The translations under genes were made by a program, and so were the position numbers. Positions 23,828 through 36,534 of a DNA stretch of 64,000 bases are shown one piece after another (position 1 is the stretch's first letter; each line of letters starts with the position of its first letter). The DNA lies in contig JARUPY010000605.1 of assembly GCA_029817715.1 (NCBI GenBank), positions 1,612,001-1,676,000 on the forward strand, given 5' to 3'. The notes beneath the pieces were generated by a model that saw nothing but the letters and a program-made list of their open reading frames with translations, did not search any database and was not told the origin of the DNA. Source of the DNA: Melastoma dodecandrum. Lineage: Eukaryota > Streptophyta > Magnoliopsida > Myrtales > Melastomataceae.

Positions 23828-26159
23828 TTGTCAGGATTCTCTCGAGCACGGGACGAAGCAGAAGTTGGGGGGGGGGGGTGTCGTCAGAACCTGTGGAGAG
23901 CACGCTCCTTTCGATTGGGGTGAAGATTGGGAATGAGAAAACGACAAGATGTCTACCCAATAAAACAAATCCGAACAGGGGTGGAATGTATCATTCGAAT
24001 TGGCCCATACAAAATGTTGTCCGAGGCCTCTCCTTGCGTGAGTAAACATCGAGGCCCAAACCCAGACCCGTGAAGAGACCGAAGAAGAAGTACTAGAAGT
24101 AGAAGAAAAAGGGGAGAGAAAATGAGAGAGGGAGAATATATATATATATCCATTCTTTAGCACAATTTTTTCCCTGTATACGGTAACAACAATGAATAAG
24201 TTTTTTACAAGCAATTGCAACGAGCATATGACCCTTCCATAGAGTATACTTTTCATCGCCATGCTTGATAGTAGAGGCTTAAATTTCGGTTGGGAGTCGT
24301 ATGGGGCTTGGGATTGGGGAAGATGCCGCCGAATAATCGCGTGGAGGTTGACAGGGATGAGAATGACTCATTTGATTTGCTGGTGGAAGAGGAGGAGAAG
24401 GTTTGCAATCAGACATTGTTTTAACGTTAAGTTGGGCAACCTCTTAGGCTATGGCTTTGAAACTAACGAAGAAGAATGAGAAGAAAAAGGAGAGTGAAAA
24501 TGAGAGAGGGGAAGATTAGATACACCAACAGCGTCCGACATTGTATTAGTTGAACACGGGCTCATGCCCATTAAATCGCCAACCGAGTCGTGATTTTTGG
24601 ACGCGGGGAGGTGGACATGGATAGGGTGTAACGTAACAGCTAGATGGGAATTAATCCTATTAGCCTATAGTTTTTTATGTAAGTTTATATCTAGAGACAG
24701 GGACGCAGGTCAAAAGACACTACGGATGACCGGACATTTTCCGATACTGATTTGGGATATTATTATCTCGCAGATCGCAGAGGGAGGGAAAGGAATAGTG
24801 ATGGGATTGATTTGCCCAGCCTCCTGGCGTGTTTGCTTTTTTATTCCAAAAACCACGAAAGGTTTTTTATTAATAGGGTTTTTTTTTTGTTATAATTTTA
24901 ATATTTAATTAAATATTAATATTACAATACTTAAAAAAAGTAAATATTAAATTATTATTATTATTATTGTATTTTTAAGACATTAGTTAATAAAATCCTT
25001 ATTACTATGCTATTAGGATCCGTCCTAGTCCTATGTTATTTACAACTAGCAGCTGCGACACTCCCTATCAGATTTCGTAAATAAAATCCTGAAAAGTTGT
25101 CTTCGTTTCAATCTTTTCGGCGACAGGGAAAGAAAATGACTTTAAATGGATGTAAAAATGAGGTGTGGCTTATCTCCTCCCAACAGGGGGAGGTGGCCTT
25201 GTGTCGTGCTCGTACGTCAAACCCCAGAAAGCAGCAGTCTCGCAGGCGGACAGACGACAACGTAGCCCTACTGCAAACTTCTTTTACCCCCTTCCCCTAG
25301 CTGACGGCGTCCTACACCGGCGAATAAATCGCCGCCTGCCACCTGTGTCCCCTCTTAACCCCCCAAGAAAAAAATTCCTTTTTAGGTCGGCCCCATTAAC
25401 TCCTCCTCCCACCACCACTTCATCTGGGATTTCGCCACGTGTCCTTTTTCTTCGATGGATACGTTCTCGTCTCCCATCGCGTGCTAATCCCACCCCTTCC
25501 TTCCCTCTTTGTTCCTGAAAATCCTGTCTCCCCGTGAGTATAAAATGAAAAACTCCAACTGATTCAGAAAAGCAAAGAAGGGAATCCGACCTATCGGAGT
25601 GACTGCACTGCAGCTACTCGTCTTTACTTTTTTGGTTTCTTATTTTCACCTTCATACCTTGGATTTCTTTTTTTTGGACCAGAAGTTTGTCCGCTCATTT
25701 AATGGCTCGGTCAAAATAAAATAATACCCAAATAATATTCCCCTCCTTTCCCGTCGGTAAACTATGCGAACAGTAGTAGCAGTATTATTATTATTATATA
25801 AAAGAAAACAAATAATGAAAGATACGAGGTAGATATTTATGCATGATTTGACACATATTCTCGAACATCCCGACATGCGTTTATCTTTTATTTTATTTTT
25901 TCATGCAATGAGATTTACAAAGGGGGAGAATATGAAATGTTTTCGAAATATAAGAAAAGATACGAAAGAAATAGTAACTACTAGATATGGGAATTGGATG
26001 GGAAAGCTGGGAATGGGAGTAGTAGACTTTGCCAAGTAAGTTGGCGAATCATTTTTAGTTATTATTTTTTTTAATTTTGGTTTTAGATCATGAGAATTAA
26101 GGTTGAACTTATTTCGGGTAAAATAAAAAACTAATCAAAATTAAGCTAGGTTCCGCTGC
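23828..26159. other. intergenic, no gene supported
   Basis: NEET promoter side, then AT-rich sequence (24850-25080). A (TA)n run lies near 24137-24150. A plus-strand frame from 24324 (MPPNNRVEVDRDENDSF) looks coding-like for about 33 codons but could not be assigned. A GC-richer stretch at 25160-25560 has no recognisable protein. Confidence 0.5.
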
Positions 26160-26357
26160 TCGATAATGACCGAGGATGTACTCGTTGTCCCTCAAGTAAC
26201 CAGGCAAGGAATGGTGCTCTACCGGCTGATACTTCACCTTCTTCCACAGCCTCTTCCCTTTCCCAGCCTTGCTCGAAACCTGCTGCTGCGGTTTCTGATT
26301 CTGATGGACCTCCTCAGCTGTCTCGGAAACCGCCCCGGATTTGCCCCGCCGCGCCAT
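26160..26357 (-). pseudogene. Truncated first exon of a heptahelical (PAQR/HHP-type) protein gene
   Basis: From ATG 26357, 66 codons match the cytosolic N-terminus of plant heptahelical proteins (HHP1-5, relatives of adiponectin receptors): KGKRLWKKVKYQPVEHHSLP, then YLRDNEYILGHYR. In the family this is followed by SEW/AEW and the membrane domain (NETLNVWTHLIGF). Here similarity stops at HYR (26160) with no GT donor, and the next codons (AAEPSLILISF) are unrelated. No membrane exons appear on the minus strand down to the NEET gene. The 5' side (cgcag just before AAATGG) may be a leader intron acceptor. It is read as a 5' fragment left by deletion or duplication. An annotation as a live short gene is less likely but cannot be excluded. 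Confidence 0.75.
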
Positions 26358-28298
26358 TTCTGCGCTGAACCCACAAGAAACGGAAACCAAATCAATACGA
26401 GAAACGATCACATATGGCAACCGATTGAACCATTCACGGCTCACGGGTCGTGGATAAAAGCACCCGGAATCCGAAGAACCGTGGGAACCGGGAGACGAGA
26501 CCCACGAAACCGGGGGGAGAATGCCTCCCCAATTATATGCCAAGGCGGAGACTTTTGATCCCGACAAACAAGGGGGGGAGGGGGGTCAGAATCGAAATGG
26601 GGGAAGATGGGGATTCAACGAGGAAAGACGGCCTCGGGATATCAACGAGACCCCAGCGGCGGGTTAGCGTAAGGGGTCGAAAGGGGACGAACAATAAGAA
26701 ACGAACGGAGACGGGCGGGGCGGAGAAAAAGAGAGGAGGTGGGTGATTCGAGTGCAAGATTCGGAGACTGTGATCGAGTCGGTGTTTCTTGGCGAACGTG
26801 AAATGGGATTTGGGGATGGTTGCGAAATTGCGTCTAATCACGCGTTAAGAAAAATAATTCGTCGACTAATTCACTAGAGTCGGCCTTGTAAAGGTCCGAC
26901 TTCGATTTTAGCGAATGAAAGTCGATTTTATAAAGACCGATTTTTTCGTGTAAATTTTTTTTTTGCCTTCGAATTAAAAAAAAATATCTAAGTAAAGGAA
27001 GTCGGCTTAAATATTTTTTTTTTTACCTTCGAATTAAAAAAAAAGCATAAGTGAAAAAAGTCCCCTCATATGAATGAATATTGAAATTTTTTTTTTTACT
27101 AAGTACAGAGAAGTCGGCCTTTGTAGCCTTACAATGCCCGACTTTGATGAGTCACTAGAGAAATATTGAAACTTAACGTGTCATTTGACGAAATATTTTG
27201 TCAAATGACGTCATTAAGGAACAAAATTCGATGGTTAAATATGAAAGTGTGAACTGATACGTGAATCGGGATCAGAACATGCGAGTTGATTATTAAGTGA
27301 TTTTTTAAGTCATTAAGTTTTCTATTCTAAAGATAAAAAATTGATTATTACCGAGTAAGTTTTAGTTTTCACGTTTGAAATCTACCCATCCCAAATATGC
27401 ACATCCCCAGTGAGAATGGCAGAACACAATCCAGGGCGGCCAAAGATAGATATTCACGGCTTGGAATTTTTCCAATGGGGTGTGTGGGGGTTGGGGGGGG
27501 GGAATGTGGGGGTGGTTCCTCTTCAAAACGACATTACTGAGTCCAGTTGGGTCCTGTGTCTCTCACTGCAACCGGGGGGTGGGGGTGGCTGTCCTAGAAA
27601 GGCAATTGTCCTGAGAGACTAGAGAACCAAAAAGGACCATCCTCCGGAAATAGGAGAATCATCCTCAGCTTTGTTTCGTTTGCCTGCCAACAGGGCCTAC
27701 TCCCTCCCCGCCCTCCTCTTCTCGACCGCCGGACGCCAAAGGGAGCGCTTTCTGCTCATCATAAATCTCACCCAACACCCTCGCCCGCCTTGATCCTGAC
27801 CAGACCTCGTTTGGTACTTGTGAAAAGGGTACGGAATTCATCATCCTTCGTTCCCTGGACAGGACACTGGACACCCTCTCCCCCCAACCACCCTAAATAT
27901 GAGCTGTCCGCGTTGGGAAACGGAGGATGCGAATGACACCCCCCCTTCCTCCCTTTCTTACTACAATGGTCCTAATGAACTATTATTACCGTAGTTTCTA
28001 AATTAATGAGGAGGGAGTGTGTGTGTGTGGGTGGGGGTGCTTTTTCTTTTGGTTTGGGACAGTTGGTTTTTGGTACTGCCACTGTCATGTTTTGTGTGTG
28101 CGCGCCTATGTTTATAGTCGTCTCTGCCTCTCCCGACGACAGAGACCACGCCCCCATCACCTCTCACTCCTTCCCCTTTCCTGTTCACGCCAACCTCCCC
28201 TTCCTCCTTCATCTCCTCTTTTTCCCATTCCTACTTGTACATTCCATTCATTTCCAACCCCCTCCTTGCTTCCTCCCTCTGCCTTTCTTTCTCCCACA
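26358..28298. other. intergenic with hairpin repeats; ERECTA-like promoter side
   Basis: This holds the 5' flank of the HHP fragment. A repeat-like stretch (26860-27170) of 'agtcggcc' hairpins is separated by poly-T and poly-A tracts. A region with GGGG runs (27488-27590) follows, and then a pyrimidine-rich stretch (28130-28298) that is probably the kinase leader. No gene is recognised. Confidence 0.5.
26878..26901. repeat. short hairpin (agtcgg...ccgact)
   Basis: AGTCGGCCTTGTAAAGGTCCGACT forms a stem of about ten pairs with one unpaired base. A related, looser hairpin (agtcggcctttgtag...cccgactt) lies near 27112-27145. This looks like the debris of a small palindromic repeat. Confidence 0.6.
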
Positions 28299-31200
28299 AT
28301 GAAGCGCCTCCCCTCGCCTCCACTACTATCTCCGGGAGGGTTTCTTCCTTCCCCCCAAGCTTCCTTTGCCTTAGCCGTTGCCTTGCTCATGCTAGGCCTC
28401 CCCTCCGTTTACACTTCTTTGAGTGGTGAAGGTGGTGGCTTCCCCCCCCCGCCCTGTTTTTTCCTGCTTCCTTTTGTTGGTCTTGCTCCGCTGCACTGAT
28501 CCGTCCTTCTGTCCATGTTGCATTCGTTTGACGTGTTTTTCCTGGCAACTTACTCTGGTTGTTACCCCTCCTTTCCCCAGGGAAAACTCTGCTGGACATC
28601 AAGGCATCCTTTGGCGACGCGGCCGACCAACTGCTGGACTGGGACATCGCCCAAAATGACCACTTTTGCTCTTGGGCTGGAGTTCTCTGTGACAATGCGA
28701 GCCTCACCGTTGTCTCTCTGTAAGCCCCCTCCCCCCCTCCCCAAACGATCATCTTGTTTCGGTGACGTTCTTGGTCCACCAAGAGGAAGCCGTCCGCTGA
28801 TATTGACCTGGGTGTTCCTCACTCGTGATGTTTAAGGAACCTGTCAAACATGAATCTTGGAGGCGGAATGTCACCTGCCATTTGCGATTTGCGGAACTTG
28901 CAGTCCATGTAAGTGGCCCTTCTTTAATGAATGGTAAATGATGGCAATAGCTGCGCTGGGGTTAAGTAAGTAATCACCAAGGCCAACCGATGCAGAGACC
29001 TCCAAGGAAATAAATTGACTGGCCAGATTCCAGATGAAATTGGAGATTGTTCTGTTCTAACCCGTTTGTAAGCCGCCTGCACCCTGCTCATTGCTTTTGA
29101 CTGGGTATTTTGTGTCGCTGGCTGGTTTTGCCTCGCTGAAGTTTGATTTTTTTTGTGTTCTCTGCAGGGACTTGTCATACAATTTGCTCAGTGGCGACAT
29201 ACCCTTCTCTATTTCCAAGCTTAAGCACCTTGAGTTTTTGTAAGTGCCCGAATTGTTTCTCCTGTTATGTTTCTCATAAGTTGCAAAACCGGGATGTGTG
29301 GCCTCTCTCGACTTTGGTTGTTTTTCTTTATCTTACTGGCATTACTATTTCGAATTTCTCATTATTTATTAAAAGATAATGGCATTACTGGCATTATTTA
29401 TTATTCTTTATAATGGATAATTTATCTTCCTTTTTATGATATAGACGTCATTAAAAGAGTAGCTTTAATTGGCTTTTTAGAGTCACTATTCCTATGAATT
29501 TCTATAACTTTGAACCAAATGTTCTCGGTATTAATTTTACATGGACGACGATGCAGAAATCTGAAGAACAATCAGTTGACCGGTCCTCTTCCTACCACCC
29601 TCACTCAAATTCCAAATTTGAAGACGCTGTAAGCCTGTTTTCACGTTGTGTTCTTTAGCTACACCCATTAGCTGATGACCGGTTGAAATATCAGTCTGTC
29701 TTGTGCTCATGAGCCCTTGGTTTTTTAATTGTAGGGACCTTGCCCGAAACCAGCTTACCGGGGAGATTCCTCGGCTAATATACTGGAACGAAGTGTTACA
29801 GTATCTGTGAGTGTTGCCTGTGGTGGTGCTTTCATAATTTCCAGTTTTGTTTTATGTAGGTTGTGCATGTCAAGTATGGTCGTCCCAATGTAGCATGTAT
29901 TATACCATTGATCCTTTTTGTTCACAGTGGCTTGAGGGGGAATTCGCTAAGTGGAACCCTTTCTCCTGACATGTGCCAGCTAACTGGTCTTTGGTTCTTG
30001 TATGTCTTGTGGCTTTCTATTATATGTATTTTGTGCTGTCTTTTCATCGATTTGCCTCATTGAAGGTTTATTGTGTCTTTGCTGACATATTCTTTTCTTC
30101 AGTGATGTTAGGGGCAATAATTTGACTGGAACAATACCGGACATAATTGGAAATTGTACAAGTTTTGAGATCTTGTATGTTCTGCACTATCAAATCCATC
30201 ATCTTGCTACCCTTTTATCTTTTGCTTTTGGCTTAACGATTGTTTTTCTTTAGGGATTTATCATACAATCAGCTCAGCGGCGAAATTCCTTACAGTATAG
30301 GCTTCCTCCAAGTTGCCACTTTGTAAGCATATTAGTCACACACCTCCCCCTCCCCCCAATAAAAAGATGCCCTTACTCTTGTTATATGGTTGCTACCTAT
30401 TGGCAGATCGTTGGAAGGGAATAGGCTAACTGGGAAGATTCCTGAGGTTATTGGCCTAATGCAGGCTCTTGCTGTACTGTGAGTGTCTTGCTCTCCTCTG
30501 GTGCTTATATTTGTGATCCCGTATTCTCTGGCGTTTGTTTCTGATCATCTCCTGTCTTGTTCCAGCGACCTAAGTGAGAATGACCTGGTTGGACCGATTC
30601 CTCCTATTCTTGGAAATTTATCCTATACTGGAAAACTGTCAGTCCTGCAATCCCCTTGTTCATCTTGTGCGTCCACTTTCTCCTCCGTTCTTCTTGACTC
30701 ATTGTTCTTTTTGCGATAGGTATCTCCACAAGAACAAGCTTAGTGGACCTATTCCTCCTGAGCTTGGGAACATGTCCAGGCTTAGCTATCTGTAAGGATT
30801 CTGTCCTTTTCTGATAAAATGATGTGGAGTTAACTCTATTTGTCGGCCACTTTAATATTCTCCTTTTTTCAGGCAATTGAATGATAACATGCTTTCCGGG
30901 GAGATACCTCCAGAACTTGGAAAGTTGGATCAGCTATTTGAATTGTCTGCCCTTTTGCCCGCTCCTTCATTCTTTTATGCTGCTTTTCTCTACTTAAGAT
31001 TGTAATATTGCCTTGATGGTTTATCCCCAGGAATCTGGCAAACAATAATCTTGAAGGACCTATACCTGAAAACTTGAGCTCATGTATGGCACTAAATCAG
31101 ATGTAAGCATGGGTGAAAAGTTGCATGCTATTTTTGACAATGCCTGGTTTGCATATTGTCGCATTCTGGCCTCTGTTTCCACACCTCTGATGAAAATTCT

Positions 31201-33966
31201 GTTTCCCCATCCAGAAATTTACATGGAAATCATCTCAGTGGATCATTCCCATCTTCATTGCGTCGTCTTCAAAGCTTGACTTACCTGTATGTTCTTGAAG
31301 TTATGTGGACTGTGACTTTGCTTTGAAGATTCTCTGACATGGAAAGCTTTTTACTGCAGCAATCTGTCAGCAAACAACTTCAATGGAACGATACCGGTTG
31401 AGTTGGGGCATTTTATCAACTTGGACACTCTGTATGTCTTCCGTCATTATTGTACATACCTCTTTCCAGGCATCTCATGGTTTGGTTGTTCTTTCCAGGG
31501 ATCTTTCTAGCAACAGTTTCTCTGGTACTTTGCCTTCTTCAATCGGTGATCTCGAACATCTCCTTACCCTGTATGACTGTAAAAGTCTTGACTTTGCTCA
31601 AGTTATTCCCAGACAGCCTTGTGATTATATATTTGCATTTTATTCAGGAACTTGAGCAGAAACATTTTCAATGGACCTCTTCCTTCTGCGTGTGGGAACC
31701 TAAAGAGCGTACAGTTTATGTTAGTATCTTCTTTTTTTTGGAAAAGTACTACAATTCTTTTATGCAATTCAAATCATTTGGAGTTTTCTCTTGTTTCGAT
31801 GCAGGGACTTCTCTTTCAACAATCTTTCTGGTTCTATTCCCCGGGAACTTGGTCAACTGCAGAATATTGAGTCGCTGTAGGTTTCAAATCCTTGTTTTCA
31901 GAGTTTATTGCCGTGTCTCCTCTGCACGGATATTGTTTTTCTGTTTCTGATTCTTAAAATATGGACAGTATACTCAATAACAACAATCTGCATGGTGGAA
32001 TCCCTGATCAACTGACTAACTGTTTCAGTCTTGTTACTCTGTGAGTCCTTCTCCAGAGATGTTCCTTATATGTGATCTCTAGGGGTACTAAATTACAAAT
32101 GTTGTGCCTCAGGAACTTATCGTACAACAACCTTTCGGGTGAAGTACCTTCGAACCAAAACTTCTCGCGGTTTCCTCGTAACAGGTGGCAATTTATCGGG
32201 CTTTGCTTTGGCAGTTTGTTTGCATCGAACCCATTGACATGACTGTATTTCTCTTTTTCAGCTTTATTGGGAACAACTTTCTTTGTGGCAATTGGGCAGG
32301 ATCCCTCTGTGGATCTCACATTCTGAATCGTCAAAGTATAGGCTAATCTTATCTGTTTCCTCTAATATAGATCGACTGTTCCTGTGTGGTAACACGTGTT
32401 TTTTGTCCAGGGGTGTTGTCCAAGACTGCCGTGGCTTGCTTGATATTGGGTTTCATTATACTGTTTTTGATGGTTTTGGCTGCCATCTACAAATCCAAGC
32501 AGCCCAAAGAGTTTGTCAAGGGCACTGAGGCAGCTCTCCATGGTATGCGCCTCTTTTTCTTGCTTATTGCTTTGTGCTACTTATTTGTCAGGTCCATGCT
32601 GATTTGTGCTTCTTTTCAGGGCCTTCGAAGCTCGTGATTCTGCACATGGATATGGCTATTCATACTCTTTCTGACGTGATGAGGCTAACTGACAACTTAA
32701 GTGAGAAGTACGCCATTGGTTATGGGGCTTCCAGTACAGTATACAAATGTGTGTTAAAGAGTTCCCGGCCTATCGCAATAAAGAGGCTTTATAACCAGAC
32801 TCCGCACGACTTGCATGCGTTTGAGACAGAACTGGCAACGGTTGGGAGTATTAGGCATCGGAACCTTGTGACCCTGCATGGTTATGCTTTATCTGCTCAT
32901 GGAAATTTGTTGTTTTATGACTACATGCAGAATGGCTCCTTGTGGGATCTCCTACATGGTCAGTGCTTCATTATTCATTGTTGATGTTATCGTTAGGAAG
33001 TTTTTATACCAGTTGTGTGATCAGCCAATTTTCTTCCGGATCCCTTTATACGTTCTGCATGTTGTCTCCTCATAGGGCCATCAACTAAGGTGAAGCTCGA
33101 TTGGCAAACTCGCCTGAGGATAGCTGTAGGGGCTGCTCATGGATTGGCCTATCTACACCATGACTGCAACCCTCGAATTATCCACAGAGACATCAAATCA
33201 TCAAATATCTTGCTGGATGAGAATTTTGAGGCTCATCTTTCTGATTTTGGAATTGCCAAGAGCATTCCAACTGCAAAGACACATTCATCGACTTATGTTC
33301 TCGGTACCATTGGGTATATTGACCCAGAATACGCCCGCACTTCCAGGTTGACTGAAAAATCTGACGTTTATAGTTTTGGCATTGTTTTGTTGGAGTTGCT
33401 GACTGGCAAGAAAGCTGTGGACAATGACTCTAATTTGCTGCAAATGGTATGTTTTATTCCCCGGTGACATTGTGTCTTGAGTTCTGGTATGGTAGTTGAA
33501 TCTAAGGTCTTGCTTCTTTACTTTCTGAAGCCTGAAGTCCCTGTTCTTAAGTTGCTTAGAGTGTCCTTGTTCTTATTATTTGTGTGTTTTGCAACAGATA
33601 CTGACCAAGGCAGACAGCAACACAGTGATGGAATCTGTTGATCCCGAAATTTCAGTCACATGCATTGATCACTCTCATATTAGGAAGGTCTTTCAGCTTG
33701 CTCTGCTGTGTGCGAAGCGACACCCAGCCAATCGACCAACAATGCATGAAGTCTCTCGTGTGCTGGTCTCTCTGCTGCCCGAATCCGCCACCAAGAATTC
33801 TTCGAACAATGTCAAGAATATTGACTATGCTCGACTGCTGGTAAAAACCAAGACACATCAGGAGCAATTTATTAGTCAGCTGCCTCCAATCCATTTGGAG
33901 AACAGTTCATCGGATGCTCAGTGGATCCTACAGTATAAGTTTCGAGAGGCCCTATCCAAGAAATAA
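28299..33966 (+). CDS. ERL: ERECTA-family leucine-rich-repeat receptor kinase (ERL type)
   Basis: A 27-exon model stays in frame from ATG 28299 to TAA 33964-33966 and gives 997 residues. Exon 1 is 28299..28431 and exon 2 is 28581..28719. Exons 3-22 (28837..32184) are 72 bases each except exon 10 (69), one LRR per exon, all phase 2. Exons 23-27 are 32262..32335, 32411..32542, 32620..32958, 33076..33446 and 33598..33966. The order is signal peptide, LRR N-cap (CSWAGVLC), about 20 LRRs ([20 protein letters not shown]), membrane segment ([20 protein letters not shown]) and Ser/Thr kinase. Kinase landmarks are the [10 protein letters not shown] loop from G672, K693, HRD 788-790 and DFG 808-810. 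It resembles Arabidopsis ERL1/ERL2 more than ERECTA. These plasma-membrane receptors bind EPF/EPFL peptides and control stomatal patterning and organ growth. ERL versus ER placement is inference. Confidence 0.96.
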
Positions 33967-35248
33967 TGGAATAGTAGAGATATATTTAGGTGATAAATGG
34001 ACACTACAAAAGAATATAGATGGCAGAATCAGATGCTGAAGGCACATTTGGGGGAAAAACCATTCTGGGCCACAGGCAATTTCCTTAGTTCATTCTCAAC
34101 TTACCCCATGGTCACAAAGTTAAGCTGTTTTGGAGATTACTGATCCATTTTGGGAATGGTTATATTAGGAAGCTTGTTATGGAACTATGTTAAAGGATCA
34201 GGTTTTTATGTTCCTCTGCTTCCAAAAATCTAGTCTGTTCCAATTGGAACTCTGTTTGCAAATCCATCCTATCCAGTGTAGGTTGCATGCAGATTTTTAA
34301 CTCAATGCTCAAATTCTGGAAGCAATTCTCCCTTCATTTGTCAATCAATAATGTACAAATCCGTTCCATTATCATTGAGTGGGAATTCCCCCTCGGGCAA
34401 ATGTATCAATCCTCCTGTGCATTAATGGAGCTGGCCGTCAAATGTCTCCCGGTTGAACAAGCATTTCAGCGGATGCCCAAGCTCCTAAATCAGGGGCAAA
34501 TGCACTTGAGTGAGCCAAACTTGCTTGTGAACTACATACATGAAACAAAACTGGAAGTGACTTCTGCTTTTACCTGTTAAAGCTCCCTTGTGATCGATAA
34601 TCAGAGATGTACTGGAATTGATTTACACAAGACCTTGACGGTTTCTCCGTCGCTGCATCCACCATCTATTAATTAATCAAGACCGGATGCTATTATCAGT
34701 TGTGACACTGGCATATTTTTCTTATTTGGTGAGCAATGGAAATGGAATGACAAGTAATCGAATCACTCCCCCATGACAAAAGAAATGCCAGAATAAGCCC
34801 ACCTCTGCTGAGGAGATGCATGATGCGAATTGGTTTCTCAAATGAGGCCGGGTTTCAGGATCAATGGATAGCTGCGGTGTTATCAGAATTAGCATTAAGG
34901 CAAGCAAACTATGTATTAATTTGCAAAAGATTGTAAAGCATCAATCCTCAGGTGCCATCCTCAACTTACATATTTGAACAGTTTGACCACGGGGGGCTGC
35001 TTTGCTGCCGGGATCTTCAGTTTCTGAGGGATGGAAAGCAAGTGAAGGCATTCATCTTCGAGAACAAACCAATAACCAAACAAGAAAATACTCCTGTTAT
35101 TACAAAATCGAAATGTTGCTCACACCTCCACCGAATGTTGTCCAATCGAGTTGCTTTCATTCTTGGACCTGAAGTTCACCGAGTAAAAATTCCAGATTTC
35201 CTTGTTGGTATCAAAACAAGATTCGAATAAAATGACTTACAGACACAC
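33967..35248. other. intergenic: kinase 3' region and eroded TPX2 tail
   Basis: The first part is the 3' untranslated region of the receptor kinase. On the minus strand, 35100-35200 holds weak TPX2-like shreds (KSGIFTR; MKATRLDN) broken by a stop and a frameshift. An open minus-strand stretch with splice-like ends (34790-34880) resembles nothing known. No further gene is supported. Confidence 0.5.
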
Positions 35249-36534
35249 CTATGCCGTACTGCCCTTCTGGCGGTCTCGAGGGAGAATTCCCTAGGGACAG
35301 TAATCTTTGGTTTTCCAGAAACACGTTCGTCGATTTTCCTTTCCTGATAAAAATCAATGGTAGAGGATAAGACTCCTAATCTTTTTTCTTAGTGAATGCT
35401 TCAGAAGGGGCATTCTCACCATTTTCGCCGCCTTATGTTGGAGAGGTGATCGGGGTTTGACATGGTTGATCTGAAAAGGAAAATGCCAAGGGATGTAAAT
35501 CGTCAGGCTTATAAATCTATCGATTAGTAAGTGGCCAGGTTGGCGAAGTTCTTTGAACTAGATCAATATGCTCATTATACTATGATGGTATCCGAATTGC
35601 ATGAGCAGAGGAGTACGAGAATTCCTTAGGTGAAACGGGACCTTTTGGAGATATCCGGCATCAAGCTTCTGCCGTTTGGCTGCCTGCATTTCGTTACTGG
35701 ATGAACTATGTGAAGATGTTTTGTGATCTCTGTCTATGGCTGGAGACCTGAAATTTTTGAGGAAACGGGTCAGATGAGAGAAATACGGACAATAGCAACT
35801 CGCAGTCTTCAAAGGTCAAAAGTAAATGAACGATAGAGGAACGAACGAAAAACCTAAACAATCCGCGTAACAACCTTAGAATTCTGCGAAAATGAAAATC
35901 TTGAATGGGATTCTGCTTGGCCAAGTAACTGGCCGTAGGTTTCATGTAGCCTGACTGTAACTTTGGTCGTCCTCTTGGAGGAGGGTCTTTATCTGCAACG
36001 AGAAATGAAGGCAACGTAACAATAAGTGAACAGTTGCCAGGAGCTAGCCGTCTCGTTAAGATGTGTGCTTGCAGCTCAAGCTGGCCACTTTCAAAAGTCA
36101 AATAAACCAGATCTTCAGCAGATAAGCCATACCATCATTACAAGGGCCTGTTCTGGAAGCAGGGGCATCACCTTCCGCCTCATCATCACTGATGGTCGGA
36201 CGCTCATCCTCCTGACGATGCAAATCCTGGGACTTCTTAGAATTGTCCAAAGAAGCAGGCACGCCCCAAAAGGCTCTCGCTGCAAATGCTGATCCATTAA
36301 GGGTCCAAACACGAGAAGCGTAAGAGGTCAGCCCCTAGAAACATCCCTTGTTTGAAGGAAATGGTGCTCACGGGAAGGCGGATAAGCCGGTGCGTAGTTG
36401 AACCAGCGCTCGGCTTCCTCCTCCTCAGAACGAGTTTCGGGCCGCGTGAAATCGAAGAACTGAGCCACGTCAAACTCATAGTCAGGGTCGATGGCAAAGG
36501 AAGCCTCCTCGTCGGTAGGACCCGGGTTTTCCAT
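35249..36534 (-). pseudogene. TPX2: TPX2-like spindle protein gene, N-terminal exons only
   Basis: Six exons join in frame: 36534..36372, 36288..36142, 35992..35875, 35747..35642, 35470..35420 and 35343..35249. Exon 1 gives the plant TPX2 N-terminal motif (DPDYEFDVAQFFDF, AERWFNYAPAYPPS). Exon 2 continues SPFAARAFWG with an acidic tail (QEDERPTISDDEAEGD). Exon 3 has MKPTASYLAKQN and exon 4 AAKRQKLDAGYLQK. Exon 6 has a TPX2-repeat core, PKITVPREFSLETARRA. TPX2 binds microtubules, activates Aurora kinase and is released from importin by Ran at the spindle. Full plant TPX2 has about 750 residues; only about 226 are found here. Past 35249 the expected C-terminal exons are broken or missing before the oppositely oriented receptor kinase. 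It is probably a truncated copy; a diverged short paralogue is the alternative. Confidence 0.75.

Noticed and set aside
24324..24425. Coding-like plus-strand stretch (MPPNNRVEVDRDENDSFDLL)
   Set aside because: Acidic and open for about 33 codons, but no family could be named, and a stop follows directly. Left as an unassigned stretch.
34287..34580. 97-codon plus-strand frame after the receptor kinase
   Set aside because: It lies in the 3' flank, has no motif, and follows a clear stop at 33966.
34790..34880. Exon-like stretch (LSIDPETRPHLRNQF) with splice-like ends on the minus strand
   Set aside because: Could be a TPX2 C-terminal exon by position, but the sequence does not resemble that domain.
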